Shown: in pieces, positions 49,893 through 58,485 of the stretch
Position numbering within the stretch: the first letter of the stretch is position 1
How the letters are laid out: each line of letters opens with the position of its first letter
NCBI RefSeq assembly: GCF_024171605.1
Contig: NZ_JALKAA010000001.1
Location: 1,178,001-1,242,000 of the forward strand
Length of the DNA: 64,000 nt
Reading direction: 5' to 3'
DNA from: Pontibacter sp. HSC-36F09
GTDB taxonomy: Bacteria; Bacteroidota; Bacteroidia; Cytophagales; Hymenobacteraceae
The notes under the pieces: model-generated
Told to the model about the DNA's origin: nothing
What the model saw: the letters and a program-made list of their open reading frames with translations, nothing else
Databases searched by the model: none
Program-made: the position numbers and the translations under genes

Positions 49893-50738
49893 ATGTATAA
49901 AGGAACCTTAATAGCACTCGGAGGAGGGTTTGATGATGATTTAATCAAGCTGATCAGGTCAGAGATATGTCCGGTGCATTCCAATATAGAAGTGATTGCA
50001 ACGGCGGCTACCGAGCCGCAGGAAGCGGGTTTGGCTTACAAAGAGGCTTTCGAAGAGTTGGGCTGTAACAAAGTGCAGTTCATGCTGATAGATGAAAACC
50101 ACGCGGCGGACCAGCCCGGGTACATCAGCCGTATTCAGCAAGCCGATGTGATTTTCTTTACAGGAGGCGATCAGGTTCGCCTGACTGAGTTTCTGAACGG
50201 TACGCAGCTGCTGGAGATCATGCGCCGCCGCTACCACCACGAGCCCATCATCATAGCGGGCACCAGCGCAGGGGCCGCCATCATGTCAGATCGCATGATT
50301 TACGACGGCTACGGCCACTACTCGCTCATCAAAGGCGAGATGAAAACGACCACCGGCTTCGGGTTTGTCAGCCACCTGTACATCGACACGCACTTTGTGG
50401 AGCGGGGCCGCTTCGGGCGACTGGCGCATGCCGTGGCGCACGACCCGGCGTACGTCGGTGTTGGCCTGAGCGAAGAAACCGGCATCATTATCAAAGAAGG
50501 AAATAAGATAGAAGTGTTCGGGACAGGAGTCGTGACGATCATCGATGCCAGTAAGATCCGGTTCACCAACACCCGGCAGGTGTCTGAAAACGAACCCATC
50601 GCCGTGGAGCACCTGATCATGCATATGCTGGTGGAGGGTTACCGTTACTGCCTGGAGGAGCACTTGTTTCAGCCGGTGGAGCAGCATCTGCCGGACTCTG
50701 CCCAGCAGTCCAGCGATGCCACTGCCAGCGTAGCCTAA
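49893..50738 (+). CDS. Cyanophycinase-like serine peptidase (S51)
   Basis: A 281-residue peptidase of the S51 family. It has G-G-G-F near the start, F-F-T-G-G-D-Q-V-R-L (about 88-97), and nucleophile Ser125 in I-A-G-T-S-A-G-A-A, followed by G-F-G-F-V and an H-F-V-E-R-G-R segment (about 167-173) typical of cyanophycinases. These cut beta-Asp-Arg dipeptides from cyanophycin; other family members process aspartyl or isoaspartyl peptides. No cyanophycin synthetase or isoaspartyl dipeptidase is in the window, so the substrate is uncertain. No signal peptide. The stop overlaps the convergent oxidoreductase gene by 4 bp. Confidence 0.85.
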   Translation: MYKGTLIALGGGFDDDLIKLIRSEICPVHSNIEVIATAATEPQEAGLAYKEAFEELGCNKVQFMLIDENHAADQPGYISRIQQADVIFFTGGDQVRLTEFLNGTQLLEIMRRRYHHEPIIIAGTSAGAAIMSDRMIYDGYGHYSLIKGEMKTTTGFGFVSHLYIDTHFVERGRFGRLAHAVAHDPAYVGVGLSEETGIIIKEGNKIEVFGTGVVTIIDASKIRFTNTRQVSENEPIAVEHLIMHMLVEGYRYCLEEHLFQPVEQHLPDSAQQSSDATASVA

Positions 50739-51643
50739 GGCTTTTCTCTGTCTTCTTGCTGCAACTCCATGTTGATAGCTACTCCGGCCTTGGCGCCTTC
50801 TGCTGCCGCCACAATCACGAGCTGCATGTCGCGGGCTGCATCACCAGCCACATAGAGACCTGGTATGTTGGCCTGCTGCAGGCGCCGCGTCTTGATCACG
50901 CCCTTACCTGTAAACTCACAGCCCAGCTGCTCGCCGATATCTGACTGTTGCCTGGTTTCGCCTGAAAAGAAAAGCGCTTCCTGTGATCTTGATTCCCCGT
51001 TTCTCAGCACGATGCGCTGCAACATGCCATCCTCTCCCTCTACGCGGGCAATGGCATCAGTGCATACCTTTACTCCGTTTAGCTTCAGCAGCTCCATGTC
51101 TTTGATATTAAGCTTCCGGGTGCCGTCTGTATAGAGGGTCACGTTGTTACTCCAGTTTTTCATGGCCAGGGCCTGTCCTATACCTGAACGATCCTTCCCA
51201 TACACGGCAATGGCTTTGTCGCGGCTCTCCCAACCGTCGCAGTAGGGGCAGTGGTGCACGCTTTGGCCGTAGAGTTCTTCTATACCTTCCACTTCCGGCA
51301 GTTTGTCCTTCAGGCCTGTGGCTAAAAGCAGCTTGCGGGAGTGGTATACGTGCCCTTCGCTGCATTCTACCACATAGGTGCCTTTGCTGTATGTGGCGTC
51401 AGTGACAGGGTGGTCTATGATCTGTATGCTGTATTTTTTAAGTTCTTCCCGGCCTTTCCGGATAAAATCGCCAGGGTTTACGCCGTCGCTCGACAGGAAG
51501 CCGTTCATGCTCCTGGACCAGCGGTTGCGGGGTTCGCCACTGTCAAATAAAAGTACCTTGCGCCGGGACCTGCCCAGTATCATGGCAGCGTTGAGCCCCG
51601 CAGGGCCACCACCGATGATAATCACGTCATATATTTCCTTCAT
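50735..51643 (-). CDS. Thioredoxin-reductase-like FAD/NAD(P) oxidoreductase
   Basis: A 302-residue flavoprotein. It has an N-terminal FAD site G-G-G-P-A-G-L-N-A-A (11-20), redox pair Cys132/Cys135 in H-C-P-Y-C-D-G, a middle NAD(P) region beginning near I-A-V-Y-G, and a C-terminal G-D-A-A-R-D. The C-x-x-C is in the thioredoxin-reductase position but the protein is closer to the small group of unnamed TrxR-like enzymes than to canonical TrxB (C-A-T-C). The electron acceptor is unknown. It converges with the cyanophycinase-like gene with a 4-bp overlap, so no terminator fits between them. Confidence 0.87.
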   Translation of the reverse strand: MKEIYDVIIIGGGPAGLNAAMILGRSRRKVLLFDSGEPRNRWSRSMNGFLSSDGVNPGDFIRKGREELKKYSIQIIDHPVTDATYSKGTYVVECSEGHVYHSRKLLLATGLKDKLPEVEGIEELYGQSVHHCPYCDGWESRDKAIAVYGKDRSGIGQALAMKNWSNNVTLYTDGTRKLNIKDMELLKLNGVKVCTDAIARVEGEDGMLQRIVLRNGESRSQEALFFSGETRQQSDIGEQLGCEFTGKGVIKTRRLQQANIPGLYVAGDAARDMQLVIVAAAEGAKAGVAINMELQQEDREKP

Positions 51644-51825
51644 TGGTTTAGTTTGTTGAGAGTATGTAAACGTAGATTGCCTGCGTGAGGTGGAAGGGCC
51701 AGGAAAAAAATGCCGGAATAGGCGTTTAAAGGCACACTATGGGAGATGAGCGGGTGTTTTTCGACTAATGTCAGATATTATTTGAAAAAAGGAGCGGCAA
51801 GCGCTTTTTAAGTATGAATGTTTTA

Positions 51826-51833
51826 TATATTTG
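51826..51833 (+). promoter_or_regulatory. -7 promoter element of the fadL/ompP1-like gene
   Basis: TATATTTG matches TAnnTTTG exactly, 41 bases before the ATG. A T-rich -33 region lies near 51805. It probably drives both the FadL-like and GDSL genes. Confidence 0.6.
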
Positions 51834-51874
51834 TTTAACCTTATTAACACCCTACATTTAAACAGTCGCATTTT

Positions 51875-53113
51875 ATGAAAAGCAAAATCTTAGCCTTATT
51901 AGGTAGCGCCCTGATTTCGGGTACAGCCATGGCCGGAGGATACCAGGTAAACCTGGCTGGCCAGCGCCAGATCGGTATGGGCCATACGGGCACGGGTCTG
52001 GTAACAGGCACGTCCAGCATTTTCTTTAACCCGGGTGCCATGAGTCATTTAGGCTACAGTGGCGTGACGATAGGCGGTAGTGCGCTTGTCTCCAAAATTG
52101 CCCATTCTGCTCCTGAGTCCGGAGGCGTTACGGCTCGTACGGATAACCCACTGGGTACTCCATTTCAGGTATATGGGGTGTACAACATAAACGAGAAATT
52201 CTCTGCCGGCCTGGGTGTGTATACCCCGTTTGGCAGCACCGTGGACTGGGGCAACGAGTGGAGCGGCCGCTATGGGCTGAACCAGTTGAAACTGCAGGCC
52301 ATTTATGTGCAGCCTACCGTTAGCTACGCCATTACTGACAAGCTGGGTATAGGTATAGGCCTTTCGTACGTAATCGGAAGCGTAAACCTGCAGCGTTCGG
52401 TGCCAGTGCAGAGCCAGGACGGCACAGAAGGTGGTATAGAACTGGATGGTGGCGCTGAGTCGGCATTCGGCTTTAACGCAGGCATCTTCTTCCAGCCAAC
52501 AGAGAAATTCTCGATTGGTGTGAACTACCGCTCCAGAGTAGACCTGAAAGTAGAAGGTGGCGACGTGATGTTCAGCAATATACCTGCAGCTGCCCGCGGC
52601 AACTTCCCGGAAGGCACTACTTTCAACGCCGAACTGCCAATGCCATCCACCCTTTCGGTAGGTATAGGTTTTAAGCCAAACGAGCGCCTGACGCTGGCTG
52701 CTGACGTGAGTCATGTAGGTTGGGATGCATACGAGAAACTGCGCTTTGACTTTAGCCAGAATGTGGCCGGTAGCCCTTTCTCAGAGGCCAGCCGTAACTA
52801 CGAGAATGCCTTCATCTACCGCATCGGTGGTGAGTACATGGCAACAGACGCCCTCGCCCTCCGTGCCGGCGCCTACCTCGACAAAACCCCTGTACAGGAC
52901 GGCTACCTGACGCCAGAGACGCCGGATTCAGACTCACGCGGTCTTTCTGCAGGTATAGGTTACTCCGTTTCTGAGAACTTCAGCATCGACGCCTCTTTCC
53001 TGTACATCAACAAAAAAGAAAGAACAGATGCCGCTGATCTGTCTAACGGTGTTGCGGGTACTTATAAATCTGTCGCCTATATCCCTGGTATCGGTCTGAA
53101 CTACAAATTCTAA
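51875..53113 (+). CDS. OmpP1/FadL family outer-membrane transporter
   Basis: A 412-residue outer-membrane barrel. It has a signal peptide (about 1-20), the FadL N-terminal region with G-M-G-H-T-G-T-G and S-S-I-F-F-N-P-G-A-M-S-H-L, alternating barrel strands, and the C-terminal aromatic Y-I-P-G-I-G-L-N-Y-K-F. Family members admit hydrophobic compounds such as long-chain fatty acids or aromatics. It is followed 18 bp later by a GDSL-type lipoprotein gene, a recurrent pairing in Bacteroidota that suggests surface cleavage of an acyl ester before uptake. A good promoter element lies upstream. Several AGGTATAG copies occur inside the gene. Confidence 0.92.
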   Translation: MKSKILALLGSALISGTAMAGGYQVNLAGQRQIGMGHTGTGLVTGTSSIFFNPGAMSHLGYSGVTIGGSALVSKIAHSAPESGGVTARTDNPLGTPFQVYGVYNINEKFSAGLGVYTPFGSTVDWGNEWSGRYGLNQLKLQAIYVQPTVSYAITDKLGIGIGLSYVIGSVNLQRSVPVQSQDGTEGGIELDGGAESAFGFNAGIFFQPTEKFSIGVNYRSRVDLKVEGGDVMFSNIPAAARGNFPEGTTFNAELPMPSTLSVGIGFKPNERLTLAADVSHVGWDAYEKLRFDFSQNVAGSPFSEASRNYENAFIYRIGGEYMATDALALRAGAYLDKTPVQDGYLTPETPDSDSRGLSAGIGYSVSENFSIDASFLYINKKERTDAADLSNGVAGTYKSVAYIPGIGLNYKF

Positions 53114-53131
53114 TTTTCTTTAGCAAAGTAT

Positions 53132-54472
53132 ATGAAAAAGTTTTTCTATAAATCGAGTTTACTGGCCCTGATGGCTGGTATGTTCCTGACAAGTTGCGAT
53201 CCGGAGATTGATGTGGCAAGCCCAAGTGCGGGTACGCTAGATTTTACAAAATATGTTGCAGTTGGCAACTCCCTGACTGCAGGCTACCAAGATGGAGGTT
53301 TATACCGTGAGGGGCAGCTTGCATCGTTCCCAGCTTTGATAGCTCAGCAGCTTGAAATAGTAGGAGGAGGCAGCTTTGTACAGCCCCTTTTTACAGAAGC
53401 GCAAGCTAACGGAAGCGGTTACCTAAAACTAACAGGGTTTAATCCTCCTGCAACGCCAGGAGCATCTCCTTCTCCAATCCTAACACCTGTTACTACAAAC
53501 CTAGCTGTTCGTACAGATGTAGCTCCTTTACCGGGTGGCCCTCGACTTACTAAATTTACTGACCCTGTTAATAACTATGCAGTTCCAGGAATGTCAGTAC
53601 TGTCCAGTGCAACTCCTATTTATGGCGGTGTAAACCCATACTTCGACCGTTTATTAGCAGATGCAGAAGTAGGCTCAAAGAGCTACGTAGCTAAGGTTGC
53701 TGAATCTCAACCGACCTTCTTTACACTCTGGCTCGGAAACAACGATGTGTTGACTTATGCTACAAATGGTGCTGTTGTTAATCCTGCTAACCCATTTGGC
53801 GATAAAACACCTGTAGCCACTTTCAGAATGATTTACACCCAGTTACTTGGTGCTTTAGCCAAAGGCGGGGAAACTGAAGGTGTTGTGGCAAACATTCCAG
53901 ATGTAGCAGCTACTCCTTTTTTCACTACCGTAACGCTTGATGCGATCAGAAAGTCAGCAGGAATGAGTGACCTTAAGGTTTACATTCGTGTTGCTGAAGG
54001 ACCTACAGGCGTTCGTGAGCTAGGCGAAGGCGATTTAATCTTATTAACTACTCAGGCAGCTATAGGACGTGCAGATCAGGTTGCTCCAGGGGTAACGATC
54101 CCGCATGGTTTCCACCCACTTAACCCTTTGACTGATAGTGAAGTACTTGATAAAGACGAAGTAGCTGAGGTTAGAGCCCATACCCAGGAATTGAATAAAG
54201 TAATTGCTGAAGTTGCTGCGGCTAATAAGATTCCTGTATTTGATGTTAACAAGTTCTTTACAGATAGATTTGCCAGACCTTTCGTACAGAACGGTGTGCC
54301 TTATAGTTCTGCTTTTATTACTGGTAATGTATTCTCTCTAGATGGTATACACTTGACTCCTCGTGGTAATGCCATTGTAGCAAATGAGTTTATTCGTGTA
54401 ATAAACACCAACTATAATACTAACATCCCATTAGTTGACGAGACGCAGTACAGAGCCGTGTTGCTTCCATAA
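53132..54472 (+). CDS. SGNH/GDSL hydrolase lipoprotein
   Basis: A 446-residue lipoprotein (lipobox L-T-S-C, cysteine near 22). SGNH blocks: G-N-S-L-T-A-G (block I, Asn in place of Asp of GDSL), W-L-G-N-N-D-V-L (block III) and D-G-I-H-L-T-P-R-G-N (block V with Asp-x-x-His). A predicted esterase/lipase at the outer membrane, paired with the FadL-like protein. The gene differs from its neighbours: about 45% GC in sampled lines, many A/T-ending codons (GCT, CCT, TTA) and no exact AGGTATAG octamer over 1.3 kb. Either expression-tuned codon use or later acquisition could cause this. A terminator follows. Confidence 0.87.
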   Translation: MKKFFYKSSLLALMAGMFLTSCDPEIDVASPSAGTLDFTKYVAVGNSLTAGYQDGGLYREGQLASFPALIAQQLEIVGGGSFVQPLFTEAQANGSGYLKLTGFNPPATPGASPSPILTPVTTNLAVRTDVAPLPGGPRLTKFTDPVNNYAVPGMSVLSSATPIYGGVNPYFDRLLADAEVGSKSYVAKVAESQPTFFTLWLGNNDVLTYATNGAVVNPANPFGDKTPVATFRMIYTQLLGALAKGGETEGVVANIPDVAATPFFTTVTLDAIRKSAGMSDLKVYIRVAEGPTGVRELGEGDLILLTTQAAIGRADQVAPGVTIPHGFHPLNPLTDSEVLDKDEVAEVRAHTQELNKVIAEVAAANKIPVFDVNKFFTDRFARPFVQNGVPYSSAFITGNVFSLDGIHLTPRGNAIVANEFIRVINTNYNTNIPLVDETQYRAVLLP

Positions 54473-54492
54473 GCTAACTTCATAAAGAAACA

Positions 54493-54530
54493 AAAAGGCG
54501 CCCTCCGCATTGGAAGGCGCCTTTTCTGTT
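54493..54530. terminator. Bidirectional terminator between the GDSL gene and polA
   Basis: AAAAGGCGCC (54493-54502) pairs with GGCGCCTTTT (54516-54525), with TCC/GGA pairing further in. Four AGGTATAG-type copies follow within 42 bp (54536-54577). Confidence 0.9.
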
Positions 54531-54576
54531 TTGTCAGGTATAGCAGGTATAAGCAGCAGGTATAGCCAGCTATACC

Positions 54577-57426
54577 TTAGTGCGCTTCGAGCCAGTTCTT
54601 GCCTACGCCTAAGCCTACTTCCATCGGCACGCTGAGCGGCAGGGCGTTGGTCATCAGCTCCACAATCTTTGGCGTCACGATATCCACCTCTTCTTTCGGT
54701 GCGTCGAAGAGGAGTTCGTCATGCACCTGCAGGATCATGCGGGTCTTCAGGTTTTCGTGGCGCAGGTACTCGTGTATGTTGATCATCGCGATCTTGATGA
54801 TGTCGGCCGCAGTGCCCTGGATCGGGGCGTTGACAGCGTTGCGCTCGGCAAAGCCGCGCACGGTGGCGTTGCGAGAATTGATGTCGCGGAGGTAGCGGCG
54901 GCGACCCAGCAGGGTTTCCACATACTCTTGCTCACGCGCTTTCTCAATGGCGCTGTCCATGTACTCCTTCACAGCCGGGAACTCCTGGAAGTAGGCCTCA
55001 ATGATATCGGCGGCTTCGCGGCGTGGTATACCTAACCGCTCGGAAAGACCGAAAGCGGAAATACCGTAGATGATGCCGAAGTTGATCGTCTTGGCTTTGC
55101 GGCGCATCTCGCTGTCTACCTGGTCGAGCGGCACGTAGAACACCTTGCTGGCTGTAGAAGCGTGGATGTCGAGTCCGTTTCGGAAAGCCTCTTTCATGGT
55201 CGGGTCTCCGCTGAAGTCGGCCATGATGCGGAGTTCGATCTGGGAGTAGTCCGCCGAAATGATCAGGTGCTTGCTGTCGCGCGGCACAAAGGCTTTGCGG
55301 ATCTCGCGCCCCCGCTCCGTCCGGATCGGAATGTTCTGGAGGTTCGGGTTGGTAGAGCTCAGGCGACCGGTAGCGGTCACGGCCTGGTTGAAGGAGGTAT
55401 GCACGCGGTTGTCGAGCGCGCAAACCAGTTGCGGCAGCGCATCCACATACGTTGACTTAAGTTTGGAAAGCTCCCGGTGATCCAGAATCAGGCGCACAAT
55501 CTCGTGCTCGCCTGCCAGTTTCGACAAGATTTCCTCGCCGGTAGCGTATTGCCCTGTCTTCGTTTTCTTGATCTTGGCTTTGCCGTGCAGCCCCATTCTG
55601 TCGAACAGCACTTCGCCGAGCTGCTTTGGTGAGCCAATGTTGAATTCTGTATCTGCCAGCTCAAAAATACGTGTCTCTATACCTTTGATCTCCTGCTCGA
55701 GCAGCAGCGAAATGTCGGCCAGCGCGTTGGCGTCGATCGATATACCTTCTTTCTCTATACCTGCCAGCACCTGCACCAGTGGATTCTCCACCTCATTGAA
55801 CAGCTTCATAAGGCCTTGTTCCCGCACAAGTGGCTCAAAGTAGTGTTTCAGGCGTAGCGTAATGTCGGCATCCTCGCAGGCATAGTCCTTCACCTCTTCA
55901 GGCTTTAGGTCAGCCATCGTGATCTGGTTCTTGCCTTTGGGCCCAATCAGGTCGGTGATAGGTATAGGGCTGTAGTTGAGGTAAGTCTCGGCCAGCACAT
56001 CCATGTTGTGGCGCATTTCGGGCTCCAGCAGGTAGTGGGCCAGCATGGTGTCGAACAAAGGGCCACTCACTTCGATGCCATAGTTTTTCAGCACCAGGAT
56101 ATCGTACTTGATATTTTGGCCGATCTTGGCAATGCTAGGGTTCTCGAGCACATTCTTAAACTCGGCAGTGATGCGCATGGCCTCATCTTCATTATCGGGT
56201 GGCACAGGCACATAGTAGGCCTCGCCCGGCAGGTAGCTGAACGACATACCCACTAGCTTGGCAGTGATCGGGTCGATGCTGCTGGTCTCGGTGTCAAAGG
56301 AGATTTCCTGCTGCTTTTGCAAGTAGCGGATCAGGCTCTGGCGCAACGCAGGCGTATCAATCAGGTGATAGTCCTGCACCGTATTGTTGAAACGCGCAAA
56401 GGGCACGTGCTCCGCGGCTATACCCGCTTCTTCAGAAGCCACAGCAGTAGCGGTAGAAGCTGCTGTATCGAATAGGGAAGTCTGTTGCTGGTTGGCAGGC
56501 TGGGCGCGTCTGGCAGCGGTTTTCGGTACCGGTGCATCCGCCATCGCAATGCCCAGTACGCGCGTCATCAACTGACGGAACTCCAGCTCGGCAAACAGCT
56601 CGGCCAGTTGCTCCTCGTTCGGGCCGTCGTAGTGCAGAGCCTCGGCGCTAAATGGAACCGGCACGTCGCAATGTATGGTGGCCAGCTCTTTCGACATCAT
56701 GCCCTGGTCGGCGAAGTTTACCACGTTTTCTTTCTGCTTACCCTTCAGTTGGTCAGCATTCGCGATCAGGTTTTCCACTGAGCCGAAGCGCTGTATTAAA
56801 GCCTTAGCGGTTTTCTCGCCGATACCCGGTATACCTGGTATGTTGTCCACGGCATCGCCCTGAAGTCCCAGAATATCAATCACCTGCTCCACTCGCTCGA
56901 TTTCAAACTTCTCCAGCACACGCGCCACGTCCCACACCTCCACGGCATTGCCCAAGAAAGCAGGTTTGTAAAGGAAGACGTGCTCGGTTACCAACTGGCA
57001 ATAGTCTTTATCGGGCGTCATCATGTACACATCGAAGTTGTCCTTCTCAGCGCGACAGGCCAGTGTGCCGATAATGTCATCGGCTTCGTAGCCGTCCATG
57101 ATGAGCACCGGTATGTTAAATGCTTCTACTATCTTTTTACAGTAAGGTATAGCCAGCGAAATATCTTCGGGCATGGCCTGTCGGTTGGCCTTGTAGGCAG
57201 CGAAATTGTCGTGGCGAAACGTCTTGGCCGCTGAGTCGAAGGCGACACCGATGTGGGTAGGTCTTTCCTTCTGGAGCACCTCTACCAGGGTATTGGTAAA
57301 CCCAAGTGCCGCCCCGGTGTTCATGCCTTTGGAGTTGATACGTGGGTTTTTGCTGAAGGCAAAGTGCGCCCGGTAGATCAGGGCCATCGCATCAAGCAGG
57401 AATAATTTTTTACGTGGTTCGCTCAT
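54577..57426 (-). CDS. polA: DNA polymerase I
   Basis: A 949-residue family A polymerase. The 5'-3' exonuclease domain (about 1-300) starts at K-K-L-F-L-L-D-A-M-A-L-I-Y-R-A and has the helix-hairpin-helix G-I-P-G-I-G-E-K-T-A. The 3'-5' exonuclease domain (about 370-560) keeps S-F-D-T-E-T. The polymerase domain has motif A D-Y-S-Q-I-E-L-R, motif B R-R-K-A-K-T-I-N-F-G-I-I-Y-G and motif C Q-V-H-D-E-L-L. It replaces Okazaki RNA and fills repair gaps. ATG 57426 (M-S-E-P-R-K-K-L) is chosen; the longer frame from 57624 adds 66 residues with no family match. Full length and apparently intact. Confidence 0.96.
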   Translation of the reverse strand: MSEPRKKLFLLDAMALIYRAHFAFSKNPRINSKGMNTGAALGFTNTLVEVLQKERPTHIGVAFDSAAKTFRHDNFAAYKANRQAMPEDISLAIPYCKKIVEAFNIPVLIMDGYEADDIIGTLACRAEKDNFDVYMMTPDKDYCQLVTEHVFLYKPAFLGNAVEVWDVARVLEKFEIERVEQVIDILGLQGDAVDNIPGIPGIGEKTAKALIQRFGSVENLIANADQLKGKQKENVVNFADQGMMSKELATIHCDVPVPFSAEALHYDGPNEEQLAELFAELEFRQLMTRVLGIAMADAPVPKTAARRAQPANQQQTSLFDTAASTATAVASEEAGIAAEHVPFARFNNTVQDYHLIDTPALRQSLIRYLQKQQEISFDTETSSIDPITAKLVGMSFSYLPGEAYYVPVPPDNEDEAMRITAEFKNVLENPSIAKIGQNIKYDILVLKNYGIEVSGPLFDTMLAHYLLEPEMRHNMDVLAETYLNYSPIPITDLIGPKGKNQITMADLKPEEVKDYACEDADITLRLKHYFEPLVREQGLMKLFNEVENPLVQVLAGIEKEGISIDANALADISLLLEQEIKGIETRIFELADTEFNIGSPKQLGEVLFDRMGLHGKAKIKKTKTGQYATGEEILSKLAGEHEIVRLILDHRELSKLKSTYVDALPQLVCALDNRVHTSFNQAVTATGRLSSTNPNLQNIPIRTERGREIRKAFVPRDSKHLIISADYSQIELRIMADFSGDPTMKEAFRNGLDIHASTASKVFYVPLDQVDSEMRRKAKTINFGIIYGISAFGLSERLGIPRREAADIIEAYFQEFPAVKEYMDSAIEKAREQEYVETLLGRRRYLRDINSRNATVRGFAERNAVNAPIQGTAADIIKIAMINIHEYLRHENLKTRMILQVHDELLFDAPKEEVDIVTPKIVELMTNALPLSVPMEVGLGVGKNWLEAH

Positions 57427-57645
57427 AGTATAAAGGTATAGGCTGCCGGCTTCCTTTGCAAATCTCGGGATTGCGCAGCCGGGAAGTTTGTGCATTTCCG
57501 GCTTTATACGCCGGATAACTATACCCTGCCGGGGAAATTTTTTACGTAAAAAATAAAATATAGTGATTCCATAATAAATGGAATAGTCTTTGTATCTTCC
57601 TAAACCAAGACTGAAAATAAACAAAACTTAAATTACAAGAGCAGG

Positions 57646-58281
57646 ATGATGCACCTCATGACATGGAAAAGAGCGGTACTTAGCGTATTTTTTGTACTGA
57701 CCGCTACACTTGGTTACAGCCAGGATCTGATCGTTAAGAAGAGCGGTGAAGAGTTAATCGGGAAGATTGTGAAAGTGGGGGAAGACACCATCCATTACCG
57801 CATGCTAAGCGAAGAGAAAGGCCCTATGCGTTTTGTGCTCCGGGGCGATGTGGCTTCTATGCAGTTTGCAACCCAGCCCTCGCAGCAACAGCTCAGCCAA
57901 TTGCCGCAAAGCAACGACGAGTATGCCTCGGCTTCCGCTATACCTGCAGGCGCATCGGCCTCGCGTACCTATACCCAGGAAGAACTCATGTACCAGGGCC
58001 GACACGATGCCCTGCTGTACTACAAAGGGCAGGGACCGCTTTGGGGTACTGCCGGTGCCACCTTCCTGCTTCCGCCGGTTGGTTTGGTGACAGGCATCAT
58101 AACGGCCGCAGTACCACCAAATGTTGACAATATGTTTCACCCGAACTACCAACTGATGAAGGAGCCGGTTTACCGGGAGTCATTCAAAAAGCAGGCCCAG
58201 CGCAAGGTAGGCAAGGCGGCTGCAGGCTTCGGGATAGGCTTCGGCTCCCTAATAGCACTGGCGCTCATGCTGGGCGCATAA
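57646..58281 (+). CDS. Hypothetical secreted protein with C-terminal hydrophobic region
   Basis: A 211-residue protein of unknown function. It has a signal peptide (cleavage near G-Y-S-Q) and a short beta domain (about 25-75: L-I-V-K-K-S-G-E-E-L-I-G-K-I-V-K-V-G) of a kind common in Bacteroidota secreted proteins. A low-complexity Gln/Ser/Ala linker follows, then a segment with two glycine-rich hydrophobic stretches (about 145-165 and 193-210) that could be membrane helices. Alternative ATGs at 57649 and 57658 are equally plausible. It is divergent from polA. A very long hairpin lies 30 bp after the stop. Confidence 0.7.
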   Translation: MMHLMTWKRAVLSVFFVLTATLGYSQDLIVKKSGEELIGKIVKVGEDTIHYRMLSEEKGPMRFVLRGDVASMQFATQPSQQQLSQLPQSNDEYASASAIPAGASASRTYTQEELMYQGRHDALLYYKGQGPLWGTAGATFLLPPVGLVTGIITAAVPPNVDNMFHPNYQLMKEPVYRESFKKQAQRKVGKAAAGFGIGFGSLIALALMLGA

Positions 58282-58311
58282 ACACAGTATATACCTGATT
58301 ACCCAGTTTGT

Positions 58312-58376
58312 ACTCCCCAAACTGTGGAATTTTCGCCACACTACGCAGCGGATTCCACAGTTTGGGGAGTTTTGAT
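58312..58376 (+). terminator. Unusually long perfect hairpin, probable terminator
   Basis: ACTCCCCAAACTGTGGAAT (58312-58330) pairs perfectly with its complement at 58352-58370, a 19-bp stem with a 21-nt loop, followed by TTTTGATTTTT. It is longer than the other terminators here (10-15 bp). Confidence 0.7.
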
Positions 58377-58420
58377 TTTTGATGCAATACACTGTCTATC
58401 AGTAATTTAATTTCAATATA

Positions 58421-58439
58421 TAGTTTTGGCATAGTTTTG
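58421..58439 (+). promoter_or_regulatory. Two tandem -7 elements
   Basis: TAGTTTTG occurs at 58421-58428 and again at 58432-58439, both exact TAnnTTTG matches, 47-65 bases before the ATG at 58486. They may be alternative start points. No strong -33 was seen. Confidence 0.5.
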
Positions 58440-58485
58440 ACTATAGGCCAAATGAAAAATTAAATTTGAGCGACAGAATAAAACT

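Noticed and set aside
57427..57624. 66-residue N-terminal extension of DNA polymerase I
   Set aside because: The family begins at the K-K-L-F-L-L-D region; the extension is AT-rich, non-conserved in character and covers the probable promoter.
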